Below, piece after piece: positions 7,797-15,062 of a stretch of DNA of 20,278 nucleotides. Origin of the DNA: Bacteroidetes bacterium UBA6063 (GTDB taxonomy: Bacteria > Bacteroidota > Bacteroidia > NS11-12g > UBA9320); contig DIYD01000341.1 of the NCBI GenBank assembly GCA_002428905.1, positions 1-20,278 on the forward strand, read 5' to 3'. The notes below the pieces were generated by a model. It was not told the origin of the DNA and searched no databases. It saw only the letters and a list, made by a program, of their open reading frames with translations. The position numbers and the translations under genes were made by a program. The first letter of the stretch is position 1. Each line of letters starts with the position of its first letter.

Positions 7797-9872
7797 TTGT
7801 CATTCGATTTAATCATAGAACAACCCGGGTGGTTGATCCCCGTGTGCATGGTGGTCGGTCTGGTTTATGCCTGGGCGTTATACCGAAAATGGGCCAGAGG
7901 AAACAGTAACATAGCCGCGTGGATGGTGTATCTGCTTTCCGGATTGCGATTTGTGGTTGTAACAACCCTCGCACTGTTGGTTTTAAACCCGCTGCTCAAA
8001 TACCTGCAGCGCACAATTGAAAAGCCTGTTGTTTTCCTGGCTGTGGACGCATCAGAATCTATGGTGTTGGGTAAAGACAGCGCTTATGTGACTCAGCAAC
8101 TTCGGCAGGATGTAGAAACGTTCAAAGAACGGGTAAAGGGTAAATTTGAAGTGATCGAATTAAGCCAAAGCGCTTCACCAGAAGCGTATACGAAAACGAC
8201 CAATTTGGCCAGGTACTTCAACGATATTGAGTCGGTGCATGCTGACCGCAACTCGTCAGCTCTTGTGATGGTAACTGACGGTATCTATAATCAAGGCATG
8301 AATCCATCGTATAAGGCACAGCGACAAAAACTTCCCGTCTTTACGGTCGGGCTGGGTGATACAACGGTATACAGTGATTTATTGGTATATAGTGCTAAAA
8401 CCAATGCCATTACATTTCTGGGGAATGAATTCCCCATTGAAGTGGTCGTGAACGGAGTAAAAGCCGAAGGCTCAAATGCCAGAATTAGTCTTTGGCATGA
8501 AGGCAAACAGGTGGGTAAGGTAGAGACAGAGGTGCGCAGCGATCGATTTAGCTTTAAACATCGTTTCATGGTGTCGGCCGATAAAGTTGGTGTTCAACGC
8601 TATCAAATTCGCGTTGATGGGTTGGGCAATGAAGCCAATAAAATTAACAATACCAAGGCCGTATTTACAGAGGTCCTTGATGCACAACAAAAGGTGCTCC
8701 TGTTGGCACATGCACCGCATCCGGATGTGGCGGCATTGCGCTCAGCCATAGAGTCTAATGATCAGTATGAACTGACGGTTGAAGTTGGAGCCTTTTCTCC
8801 GGTTAAGCAAGAAGAATATGATCTGGTCATTGCGCATCAGCTTCCGGCCAATTCTTCTGAATATAATTTGATGCAGCGATTGAAGGAGTTGAACGTTCCA
8901 GTGTGGGCCGTCATTGGTAATTCTACTCGAATTGATCAACTAAACCGTTTGCAAATTGTAAAACAAATCAAAGAGCATCAGAACAATTACAATCGTTCTC
9001 TGGCAAATCTGAATACTACATTTTCCTTGTTTGCACCTGAAGACGAGGTGTCGGAGTATCTTGCAGACTTGCCTCCACTCATCGTTCCCTTCGGTCAGTA
9101 TGAAAAACCCATTGCCAAAAACGTGCTGGCCTACCAGAAAATCGGATCTGTTTCCACAGACATGCCATTGTGGTATTTTACGAATAATGACGGTTACAAA
9201 ACCGGAATCATTTGTGGTGAAGGTGTTTGGCGATGGCGAATGTATGAACGGGAGAAGACGGATGATCAGCTTAATTTCAACAGGTTGGTTCAACAGACAA
9301 TCCAGTACCTGGCGCTCAAAGAAGATAAACGTCGGTTTAGAGCTGCGACAAATGCTACCAGCTATTTCGAAAATGAACGGGTAGAGTTTGTAGCTCAGGT
9401 TTACAACGAGAGTTACGAATTTACGCCTGAGGCGGATGTGAATGTGACCATAAATCATGATGATGGTACGTCTTACGAGTACCATCTTACTCCCGGAAAT
9501 GAGCGGTATACACATTCGGTGTCTTCATTGCCTGAAGGCGACTACACCTACGTTGTGTCTTCACAGTTCGCAGGCAAGCAGTCTACATCCATTGGCAAGT
9601 TCACCATAAAACCCATGCAGTTTGAGCGCAATCAGTTAACAGCAAACGATAAGCTCTTGAAACAAATGGCTGCTGAAACCGGTGGGCGCTATTTTGAAAA
9701 GGAGGGTTGGAACTCTCTGGCCGAAGAAGTTATGGCGTTGCCAAATGCCGTGGCAATTTCAAAATCGAGTAATCGTTTCAATGAGTTAATAAACCAGAAA
9801 TGGTTGTTTTTCGTTTTGCTATCCCTACTGTCGATCGAGTGGTTCGTTCGGCGTTGGTCTGGTGAATATTAG
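7797..9872 (+). CDS. Membrane-anchored VWA-domain protein
   Basis: A 691-residue protein of unknown exact role. Two N-terminal transmembrane helices lie at about 10-30 and 43-66. A von Willebrand factor A domain from about 78 to 195 has an intact metal-site motif DASES at 84-88 and TDG at 160-162. A long extracytoplasmic region of probable beta-sandwich segments follows. One C-terminal helix lies at about 668-688, ending in Arg/Trp-rich WFVRRW. This layout resembles the BatA/aerotolerance-like and amidotransferase-like membrane proteins common in Bacteroidota, but no MoxR ATPase or other Bat gene is next to it here. The start is TTG at 7797: an in-frame TAG at 7776-7778 leaves no ATG upstream, and the first internal ATG (7848) would cut into the first helix. 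Confidence 0.85.
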   Translation: MSFDLIIEQPGWLIPVCMVVGLVYAWALYRKWARGNSNIAAWMVYLLSGLRFVVVTTLALLVLNPLLKYLQRTIEKPVVFLAVDASESMVLGKDSAYVTQQLRQDVETFKERVKGKFEVIELSQSASPEAYTKTTNLARYFNDIESVHADRNSSALVMVTDGIYNQGMNPSYKAQRQKLPVFTVGLGDTTVYSDLLVYSAKTNAITFLGNEFPIEVVVNGVKAEGSNARISLWHEGKQVGKVETEVRSDRFSFKHRFMVSADKVGVQRYQIRVDGLGNEANKINNTKAVFTEVLDAQQKVLLLAHAPHPDVAALRSAIESNDQYELTVEVGAFSPVKQEEYDLVIAHQLPANSSEYNLMQRLKELNVPVWAVIGNSTRIDQLNRLQIVKQIKEHQNNYNRSLANLNTTFSLFAPEDEVSEYLADLPPLIVPFGQYEKPIAKNVLAYQKIGSVSTDMPLWYFTNNDGYKTGIICGEGVWRWRMYEREKTDDQLNFNRLVQQTIQYLALKEDKRRFRAATNATSYFENERVEFVAQVYNESYEFTPEADVNVTINHDDGTSYEYHLTPGNERYTHSVSSLPEGDYTYVVSSQFAGKQSTSIGKFTIKPMQFERNQLTANDKLLKQMAAETGGRYFEKEGWNSLAEEVMALPNAVAISKSSNRFNELINQKWLFFVLLSLLSIEWFVRRWSGEY

Positions 9873-9928
9873 TTCTGCAGAAATGAGGGTTTTAGATCAA
9901 TTAAATTCTCCGATATTTAATTTGTCCG

Positions 9929-9963
9929 TTTGTAGGTTAGTTATGAATAAAAGGTTACTTTTG
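9929..9963 (+). promoter_or_regulatory. Promoter of rpsO
   Basis: TTTG at 9929-9932 and TACTTTTG at 9956-9963 are both exact consensus elements, with a 23-base spacer. This is the best promoter in the window. It predicts a leader of about 40-45 bases before the rpsO ATG. S15 represses its own mRNA through leader structures in several other bacteria, but I could not make out a convincing pseudoknot or S15 site here. Confidence 0.75.
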
Positions 9964-10010
9964 CGGACTATTTAGAAAAAGAGAGACGAAACGTTTTAGT
10001 AAAGGTTAAC

Positions 10011-10280
10011 ATGAGATTAACATCAGATTTAAAAAAGCAAATGTTTGTAGAGCACGGAGGAAGTGAAACGAACACAGGAAACTCAGAAGCTCAGATTGCA
10101 ATGTTTACGCACAGAATCAAGCATTTAACTGAACACCTGAAAGTAAATAAGAAAGACTATTCAGCAGAAAAAAGCTTAATCGCTCTAGTAGGAAAGAGAA
10201 GAGCGTTGCTTAACTATGTTGCCAAGAAAGATATCTTCCGTTACAGAGAGATTATCCAGAAACTTGGTTTAAGAAAATAA
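10011..10280 (+). CDS. rpsO: Small-subunit ribosomal protein S15
   Basis: Primary 16S rRNA-binding protein of the 30S platform; 89 residues, the standard length. The four-helix pattern is evident, with NTGNSEAQIA near 21-30, a helix ending in LKVNKKDYS, and the conserved LVGKRRALLNYVAKKD core followed by the LGLRK terminus. The HxSRRGL-type motif of E. coli S15 is replaced by SAEKSL, which agrees with the forms I remember from Bacteroidota. The gene has its own strong promoter and is followed by an intrinsic terminator that separates it from pnp, the same gene order as in many other bacteria. Confidence 0.98.
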   Translation: MRLTSDLKKQMFVEHGGSETNTGNSEAQIAMFTHRIKHLTEHLKVNKKDYSAEKSLIALVGKRRALLNYVAKKDIFRYREIIQKLGLRK

Positions 10281-10301
10281 TTATTACATCATGTAATACC
10301 G

Positions 10302-10338
10302 AAAAAGGCCTTTAGTAGTATGCTCAAGGCCTTTTTTT
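10302..10338 (+). terminator. Intrinsic terminator after rpsO
   Basis: An 11-bp stem, 10302-10312 paired with 10326-10336 (core AAGGCCTT), encloses a 13-base loop and runs into seven T at 10332-10338. It lies 21 bases after the rpsO stop and could limit read-through into pnp. Confidence 0.88.
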
Positions 10339-10380
10339 CTGCTATCCGCTAACCTGGGCACAATCGCCCCATTTTACATT

Positions 10381-10408
10381 AGAAGAAACAAGAAGAAAAG
10401 AAGAAGAA
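10381..10408 (+). promoter_or_regulatory. Purine-only leader in front of pnp
   Basis: Twenty-eight bases, all A or G apart from one C, made of repeated AAGAAGAA-type units and ending two bases before the pnp ATG. In a phylum that rarely uses Shine-Dalgarno pairing, an unstructured A-rich leader is a plausible ribosome landing site. A role in control of pnp is inference. No exact TAnnTTTG box lies before it; TACATTAG at 10375-10382 is a partial match. Confidence 0.4.
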
Positions 10409-10410
10409 TT

Positions 10411-12717
10411 ATGAAATTTGAAGCAATCACTAAGACATTAGACTTCGGCGATGGCCGAGAAATAACGTTGGAAACAGGCCGACTCGCAAGACAGGCCAAC
10501 GGTTCTATTTTCCTTAGTATGGGAAAAACGCGCTTATTAGCCACCGTTGTATCTGCAAAAACTGCACGCGAAGGCGTTGATTTCCTTCCATTATCCGTAG
10601 ACTATCAGGAAAAATTTGCATCCGTAGGGCGTGTTCCCGGAAGCTTCCTTCGACGAGAAGGACGATTATCGGATTACGAGGTTTTAATCTGTCGTATTGT
10701 AGATAGAACTTTACGACCATTGTTCCCATCCGATTATCATGCCGATACACAGGTAATGATTCAATTGATGTCGTCAGACGACAATGTAATGCCCGATTGT
10801 TTGGTAGCGCTGGCTGCGTCTGCTGCAATTACCATTACCGATATTCCATTCGAAGGACCGATTTCAGCTGTTCGTGTTGGACGAGTTGACGGGAAATTTG
10901 TTGTAAACCCTTTCCGTGATGAAATGGAAAACAGCGATGTAGACTTAATGGTCGCTGGTACAGCTGCTGACATCAACATGGTGGAAGGTGAAATGGATGG
11001 TATTTCTGAGCAGGAAATGATTGAAGCGTTGAAAGTTGCCCACGATTACATCAAAAAACAATGTGCTGCACAATTAGAATTGTGCGAGCAAATAGGTGGA
11101 CGTCCAGAGGCTCGCGAATACAACCACGAAGACAACGACGCTGATTTGGCAGCTAAGGTAGAAGCAGACATGTACCAGAAACTGTATGACATTGGAACAG
11201 TTCCTACCGATAAAAATGAACGTGCTGTTGCTTTCGAAGCTGCGTATACCGAGTATACCGAATCTCTTGGTGAAGAATTCATGGAAGAGAATGGTCATCT
11301 CGTAAAAAAATACTTTGGTAAAACCAAGAAAAACGCCATTCGTAACATGGTGTTGGAAACCCGAAAAAGATTAGACGGTAGATCTCTTGATGATGTACGT
11401 CAAATCTGGACCGAGGTAAATCCATTACCCGTACCTCATGGTTCTGCGTTATTTACACGTGGTGAGACGCAATCGATAACTACGGTAACGTTAGGGTCAA
11501 AATTGGATGAGCAGCTCCTTGACAGCCCAAACCTTTCAGGATACAGCAAGTTCATGTTACACTATAACTTCCCGGCATTTTCGGTGGGAGAATCACGTCC
11601 AAACCGTGGACCAGGTCGTCGTGAAATTGGTCACGGTAACTTAGCACTTCGCGGACTGAAGCGAATGTTACCTGAAGATGTAGGGTATACCGTACGAATT
11701 GTTTCAGACATTTTAGAGTCGAACGGTTCGAGTTCAATGGCAACGGTTTGCGCTGGTTCAATGGCGCTGATGGATGCTGGTATTCAAGTGAAAGCCGGAT
11801 TGAGTGGAGTTGCGATGGGTATGATCTCTGACCCTGAAACCGGTAAGTATGCTATTTTGACGGATATACTTGGCGACGAAGATCACTTAGGTGATATGGA
11901 CTTTAAAGTTGTTGGTAACGAAAATGGTATTTATGCATGCCAAATGGATATGAAAGTTGACGGTTTATCGTATGAGGTGTTGGAAGAAGCCCTTATGCAA
12001 GCAAAAGATGGCCGTATGCATGTATTGCATGAAATGGAAAAAACCATTTCGAAGCCAAATGAAGATCTTAAACCACATACACCTCGATTGGTTAAATTCC
12101 AGGTGGAGAAAGATAAAATCGGTGCGATTATCGGTTCTGGTGGTAAGGTTATTCAGGACCTTCAGGAAAAGACAAATACGACCATCACTATTGATGAGGT
12201 TGACGGATATGGTGTAGTGGAAATTCTATCTGCAGATAAAGATGGATTAGACGAGGCGAAACGCATCATCGATGGTATCTGTGAAGATCCTGAAGTAGGA
12301 AAAGTGTACGAAGGTGTGGTAAAAGGCATCATGGACTTTGGCGCATTTATTGAATTCCTACCTGGAAAACAAGGTTTGTTGCACATCTCTGAAATCAAAT
12401 GGGAGCGTTTAGAGACCATGGAGGGTGTATTCGAAGACGGAGAAGAGGTAAAAGTAAAACTTCTTGATATCGACCAGAAAACAGGCAAATTTAAACTGTC
12501 ACGTAAGGTGTTGTTAGAAAAGCCTGAAGGTTATGTTGAACCACAACGAAAGCCAAGAGGTAATAACGATCGAAGAGGAAATGATCGTCGTCGCGATAAC
12601 CGAGGTAGAGACAATCGAGGTCGTGATAACCGAAGAGACAACCGAAACAGAGATAACCGAGGCCCTAGAGGTGAAGGAAATCGAAATGAAGGTAATGATC
12701 AACAAGCAGAATCGTAA
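10411..12717 (+). CDS. pnp: Polynucleotide phosphorylase (PNPase)
   Basis: 3'-to-5' phosphorolytic exoribonuclease, and a polymerase in reverse, central to RNA decay; 768 residues, longer than the usual 700-710. Two RNase PH-like domains flank an all-helical linker. The second holds the phosphate-binding S440-S441-S442 and the catalytic aspartates D485 and D491 in DILGDEDHLGD. A KH domain follows at about 560-620 with GAIIGSGGK (571-579), then an S1 domain at about 630-705 with DFGAF. The extra length is a 58-residue tail from 711 made almost wholly of Arg, Asn, Asp and Gly. The ATG follows a purine-only leader. Terminators lie both upstream (after rpsO) and downstream. Confidence 0.98.
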   Translation: MKFEAITKTLDFGDGREITLETGRLARQANGSIFLSMGKTRLLATVVSAKTAREGVDFLPLSVDYQEKFASVGRVPGSFLRREGRLSDYEVLICRIVDRTLRPLFPSDYHADTQVMIQLMSSDDNVMPDCLVALAASAAITITDIPFEGPISAVRVGRVDGKFVVNPFRDEMENSDVDLMVAGTAADINMVEGEMDGISEQEMIEALKVAHDYIKKQCAAQLELCEQIGGRPEAREYNHEDNDADLAAKVEADMYQKLYDIGTVPTDKNERAVAFEAAYTEYTESLGEEFMEENGHLVKKYFGKTKKNAIRNMVLETRKRLDGRSLDDVRQIWTEVNPLPVPHGSALFTRGETQSITTVTLGSKLDEQLLDSPNLSGYSKFMLHYNFPAFSVGESRPNRGPGRREIGHGNLALRGLKRMLPEDVGYTVRIVSDILESNGSSSMATVCAGSMALMDAGIQVKAGLSGVAMGMISDPETGKYAILTDILGDEDHLGDMDFKVVGNENGIYACQMDMKVDGLSYEVLEEALMQAKDGRMHVLHEMEKTISKPNEDLKPHTPRLVKFQVEKDKIGAIIGSGGKVIQDLQEKTNTTITIDEVDGYGVVEILSADKDGLDEAKRIIDGICEDPEVGKVYEGVVKGIMDFGAFIEFLPGKQGLLHISEIKWERLETMEGVFEDGEEVKVKLLDIDQKTGKFKLSRKVLLEKPEGYVEPQRKPRGNNDRRGNDRRRDNRGRDNRGRDNRRDNRNRDNRGPRGEGNRNEGNDQQAES
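12592..12663 (+). repeat. Arg-Asp-Asn repeat array coding the PNPase tail
   Basis: Five consecutive units of RDNR, mostly followed by Gly or Asn (residues 728-751 of PNPase), are encoded by 12- to 15-base repeats. The units use different synonymous codons for Arg (CGC, AGA, CGT), so the repeat is better kept in protein than in DNA. This suggests selection on the peptide rather than very recent slippage. Confidence 0.85.
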
Positions 12718-12742
12718 GATTTAAAGTTGGATAACTAAATTT

Positions 12743-12770
12743 AAAAAAGTGGCCTTGAGCCACTTTTTTT
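12743..12770 (+). terminator. Intrinsic terminator after pnp, abutting murQ
   Basis: The stem GTGGC/GCCAC (12749-12753 with 12759-12763) with loop CTTGA is extended by six A-T pairs and ends in seven T at 12764-12770. The last T is five bases before the murQ ATG, so the hairpin fills what would be the murQ leader. The A run on the left flank gives it some capacity in the reverse direction too. Confidence 0.88.
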
Positions 12771-12775
12771 GTGCT

Positions 12776-13579
12776 ATGAAACGAACAACAGAAGCCGATT
12801 CGCTCTACGATGGTCTGGAATCTATGACCACGTCTGATCTGATATATTCAATAAACCAATTGGATCAGACAGTTGCCCAAAGTGTAGAGAAACAGCTAGG
12901 AGCGATAGCACTTCTGATCGATGCTGTATACGCCAAAATGCGAAATGGTGGAAGGTTGTTTTATATTGGTTCGGGAACCTCCGGCCGGTTAGGTGTGGTA
13001 GATGCTTCGGAATGTCCACCCACTTTTGGTGTAGACCATGGCAGAGTGATTGGTTTAATCGCCGGTGGGGAAGGAGCAATACGGAAAGCCGTTGAACACG
13101 CGGAAGACGACACCAAACAGGCCTGGTTCGACCTGAAAGAACATGATATCTCAGACAAAGACGTTGTGATAGGTATTAGTGCAAGTGGAACCACTCCTTA
13201 TGTGTTGGGTGGTCTTCAGGATTGCAAGTCTCAAGGTGTTACCACCGGTTCTATTGCATGTAATGCCAATAGTAAAATCGGTCAGGTTGCAGACTATCCG
13301 ATAGACTGCCCGGTAGGACCTGAGTTCGTAACAGGAAGTACACGAATGAAATCGGGCACGGCTCAAAAACTAATTCTGAACATGATTACTACATCGGTGA
13401 TGATTAAGTTAGGCCATGTAAAAGGCAACAAAATGGTTGATATGCAACTGACGAACGACAAATTGGTAGATCGCGGTACACGCATGATCATGGAGAAAAC
13501 CGATTTAGACTACAACAAGGCAAATGCGTTGCTGCTTAAATATGGTAGTGTGCGCAAAGCACTAAACTCAATACACTAG
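12776..13579 (+). CDS. murQ: N-acetylmuramic acid 6-phosphate etherase
   Basis: Cytosolic SIS-fold enzyme that cleaves the lactyl ether of MurNAc-6-phosphate to give GlcNAc-6-phosphate and D-lactate in cell-wall recycling. The 267 residues carry the family signature GSGTSGRLGVVDASECPP at 65-82, with E79 at the position of the catalytic Glu, and D111/D112 matching the catalytic Asp region. SASGTTPYV at 135-143 is the sugar-phosphate loop. The frame stays open upstream to a GTG at 12749, but that codon lies inside the terminator hairpin. The ATG at 12776 gives MKRTTEADS, which fits the family start. No own promoter is clear, so expression may depend on read-through from pnp or a weak promoter in the pnp 3' end. 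The TAG stop overlaps the converging gene's stop. Confidence 0.95.
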   Translation: MKRTTEADSLYDGLESMTTSDLIYSINQLDQTVAQSVEKQLGAIALLIDAVYAKMRNGGRLFYIGSGTSGRLGVVDASECPPTFGVDHGRVIGLIAGGEGAIRKAVEHAEDDTKQAWFDLKEHDISDKDVVIGISASGTTPYVLGGLQDCKSQGVTTGSIACNANSKIGQVADYPIDCPVGPEFVTGSTRMKSGTAQKLILNMITTSVMIKLGHVKGNKMVDMQLTNDKLVDRGTRMIMEKTDLDYNKANALLLKYGSVRKALNSIH

Positions 13580-14364
13580 TAATCGTTAAATCTACGTTGT
13601 TTATTCTCGTTCGTAATGAATAACTCCTTGTTTCTTAGACCACAGATAATGGGTTCTGCTTCACTTGTATATACCCGGGTCGTTAACGCACCAATGCAAT
13701 CTTGTTTTTGAAAAATAACAGAATCAGCAAGAATATCTACATCATAAACCTCACAAATGTCGTAACCGTAGGTGTGTTTACTGGCCCACCAGTCGATCTT
13801 GCCTTTGTCATTTGAATCCGCCAAGGCTTTTTCCACCTGGTACATTCTACCCTCCCCAGAATAGGAGAAATCTGCCATTAACAAAGGAGATATAGAATCA
13901 ATATTCCAAATGGCGATACGCTCAAGTGATGTGGCTAAAGAGCCACCCCAATGGGTGCGACTTAAGTTTACCTCGGTGTAAACAATGATGGATCTGAACC
14001 GTCCTTTGCCAAGTAAACAAGTGTCAATCCGTATAGATTCAGTTGCAAAAGGTCCTGCGCTTGATTCAATCGCCTCACATAAAACAAGGCCATAAGATTT
14101 CTGAATAGCTATAATATTTTTACCTTCAAAACTTTCATAGTTTAAGTGAGAAAACAAGTAAACTCCATAAGCTTTTAATACTGTTTCAGGTTTAGATGTA
14201 ATGCTATTCAGGCTATTTGTGGGTATCGTGTCAACAATGTTCAATTCTATATCGGCCCCTAAGTATGGACCATCAAGAAATCCCTTAGTGTACATGGTGT
14301 CTTGACCGTACAAGTGCACAGTACATGAAAACAACAAGGTTATAATCGTTAATAACCGGCTCAT
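13576..14364 (-). CDS. Exported protein of unknown function
   Basis: I do not recognise the family. The 262-residue product starts MSRLLTIITLLFSCTVHLYGQD. This can be read as an ordinary signal peptide cut after LYG, leaving the QD start common in Bacteroidota exported proteins. It can also be read as a very short lipoprotein signal with LFSC as lipobox. The rest is rich in beta-strand-like stretches, with five more cysteines and a segment IAIWNIDSISPLLMADFSY in the middle. The ATG at 14364 overlaps the yjjG TGA by one base (TGATG), which points to translational coupling. It is the last gene of the upp operon. Its TAG stop shares the palindrome CTAG with the murQ stop, and there is no terminator between them. 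Confidence 0.8.
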   Translation of the reverse strand: MSRLLTIITLLFSCTVHLYGQDTMYTKGFLDGPYLGADIELNIVDTIPTNSLNSITSKPETVLKAYGVYLFSHLNYESFEGKNIIAIQKSYGLVLCEAIESSAGPFATESIRIDTCLLGKGRFRSIIVYTEVNLSRTHWGGSLATSLERIAIWNIDSISPLLMADFSYSGEGRMYQVEKALADSNDKGKIDWWASKHTYGYDICEVYDVDILADSVIFQKQDCIGALTTRVYTSEAEPIICGLRNKELFITNENKQRRFNDY

Positions 14365-15062
14365 CAAAAAAGTGTTAACATTTCTCCTAAATCTTTAATT
14401 TCAAACGTCGCATCTCCTGGAGACTCATTTCCATGTGGATTGAAAAACACTTGATCAATTCCAGCATTTCGACTTCCAACAACATCGGTATCATAGTGGT
14501 CGCCTACATATATGCTGTGTTCGGGTAATGAATTTGCAAGTTTCATGGCATACTCAAATACCCGGACGTTTGGTTTTAACACACCTACTTCTTCTGAAGT
14601 TGTAATGGTTTCAAACCTCCCTTCAAGGCCAGACGACCGGAGCTTTGTTGCCTGCACTTCTTTAAAGCCATTGGTAATCAAATGAATTCCATATCGCTCG
14701 GTAAGGTATTCAAGTATTTCGATGCTATTGGGCATTAAACCGGACTGCTTCGGGCCATCTTGCAAGTACCGTTCATTGATCTCATACGACAGTTCAGCGT
14801 CGACAATGTGCCATCGTTCAAACACCTTCGGAAATCTTCCGTTGCGTAAGGTAGGTTTATCAATTTCCCCTGCTCGGTATTGAGCCCACAAAGCATCATT
14901 CACGACTTCATAATGGTTCATAAATGCCTCAAAATCTGGTACACCTAATCGATTCAGGCCAAATTCATTAAACAGCACGGCCATGGTTCTTCTACTATTG
15001 CTGGCAAAGTCCCAAAGTGTGTGATCAAGGTCGAAGAAGATATGTTTGTATGTCTTACCCAA
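14364..15062 (-). CDS. yjjG: YjjG-family pyrimidine nucleotidase (HAD)
   Basis: Haloacid dehalogenase-type phosphatase of 232 residues, matching the YjjG group that removes phosphate from non-canonical and 5-substituted pyrimidine nucleotides and so cleans the pool. Motif I is FFDLDHTLWD with nucleophile D11 and acid D13. Motif II is LITNG at 128-132. K163 in VLKPN is motif III. Motif IV is GDHYDTD at 187-193. A helical cap covers about 18-100. The only workable start is TTG at 15062: an in-frame TAA at 15077-15075 lies five codons upstream, and the next Met is past the catalytic aspartates. The gene overlaps the GT-C-like gene by eight bases and the exported-protein gene by one base. Assignment to YjjG rather than another HAD phosphatase is by overall similarity. 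Confidence 0.85.
   Translation of the reverse strand: MGKTYKHIFFDLDHTLWDFASNSRRTMAVLFNEFGLNRLGVPDFEAFMNHYEVVNDALWAQYRAGEIDKPTLRNGRFPKVFERWHIVDAELSYEINERYLQDGPKQSGLMPNSIEILEYLTERYGIHLITNGFKEVQATKLRSSGLEGRFETITTSEEVGVLKPNVRVFEYAMKLANSLPEHSIYVGDHYDTDVVGSRNAGIDQVFFNPHGNESPGDATFEIKDLGEMLTLF

Noticed and set aside
8940..9515. 191-codon minus-strand open frame within the VWA gene.
   Set aside because: It lies wholly antisense to a well-supported gene and shows no domain, leader or neighbour support.
9873..9882. Perfect 10-base palindrome TTCTGCAGAA right after the VWA stop codon.
   Set aside because: It has no loop, no T-run and no second copy in a meaningful place. Chance is the simplest explanation.
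9899..9922. AT-only inverted repeat (8-bp arms) between the VWA gene and rpsO.
   Set aside because: It has no G-C pairs and no proper T-run, so it is a poor terminator. It may simply be an AT-rich region upstream of the rpsO promoter.
12749..12775. N-terminal extension of murQ from a GTG.
   Set aside because: The GTG lies in the terminator stem, and the added nine residues do not resemble the family start. ATG at 12776 is better.
14365..14367. TTG at 14367 as start of the exported protein.
   Set aside because: An ATG follows directly at 14364 and gives a TGATG coupling with yjjG.
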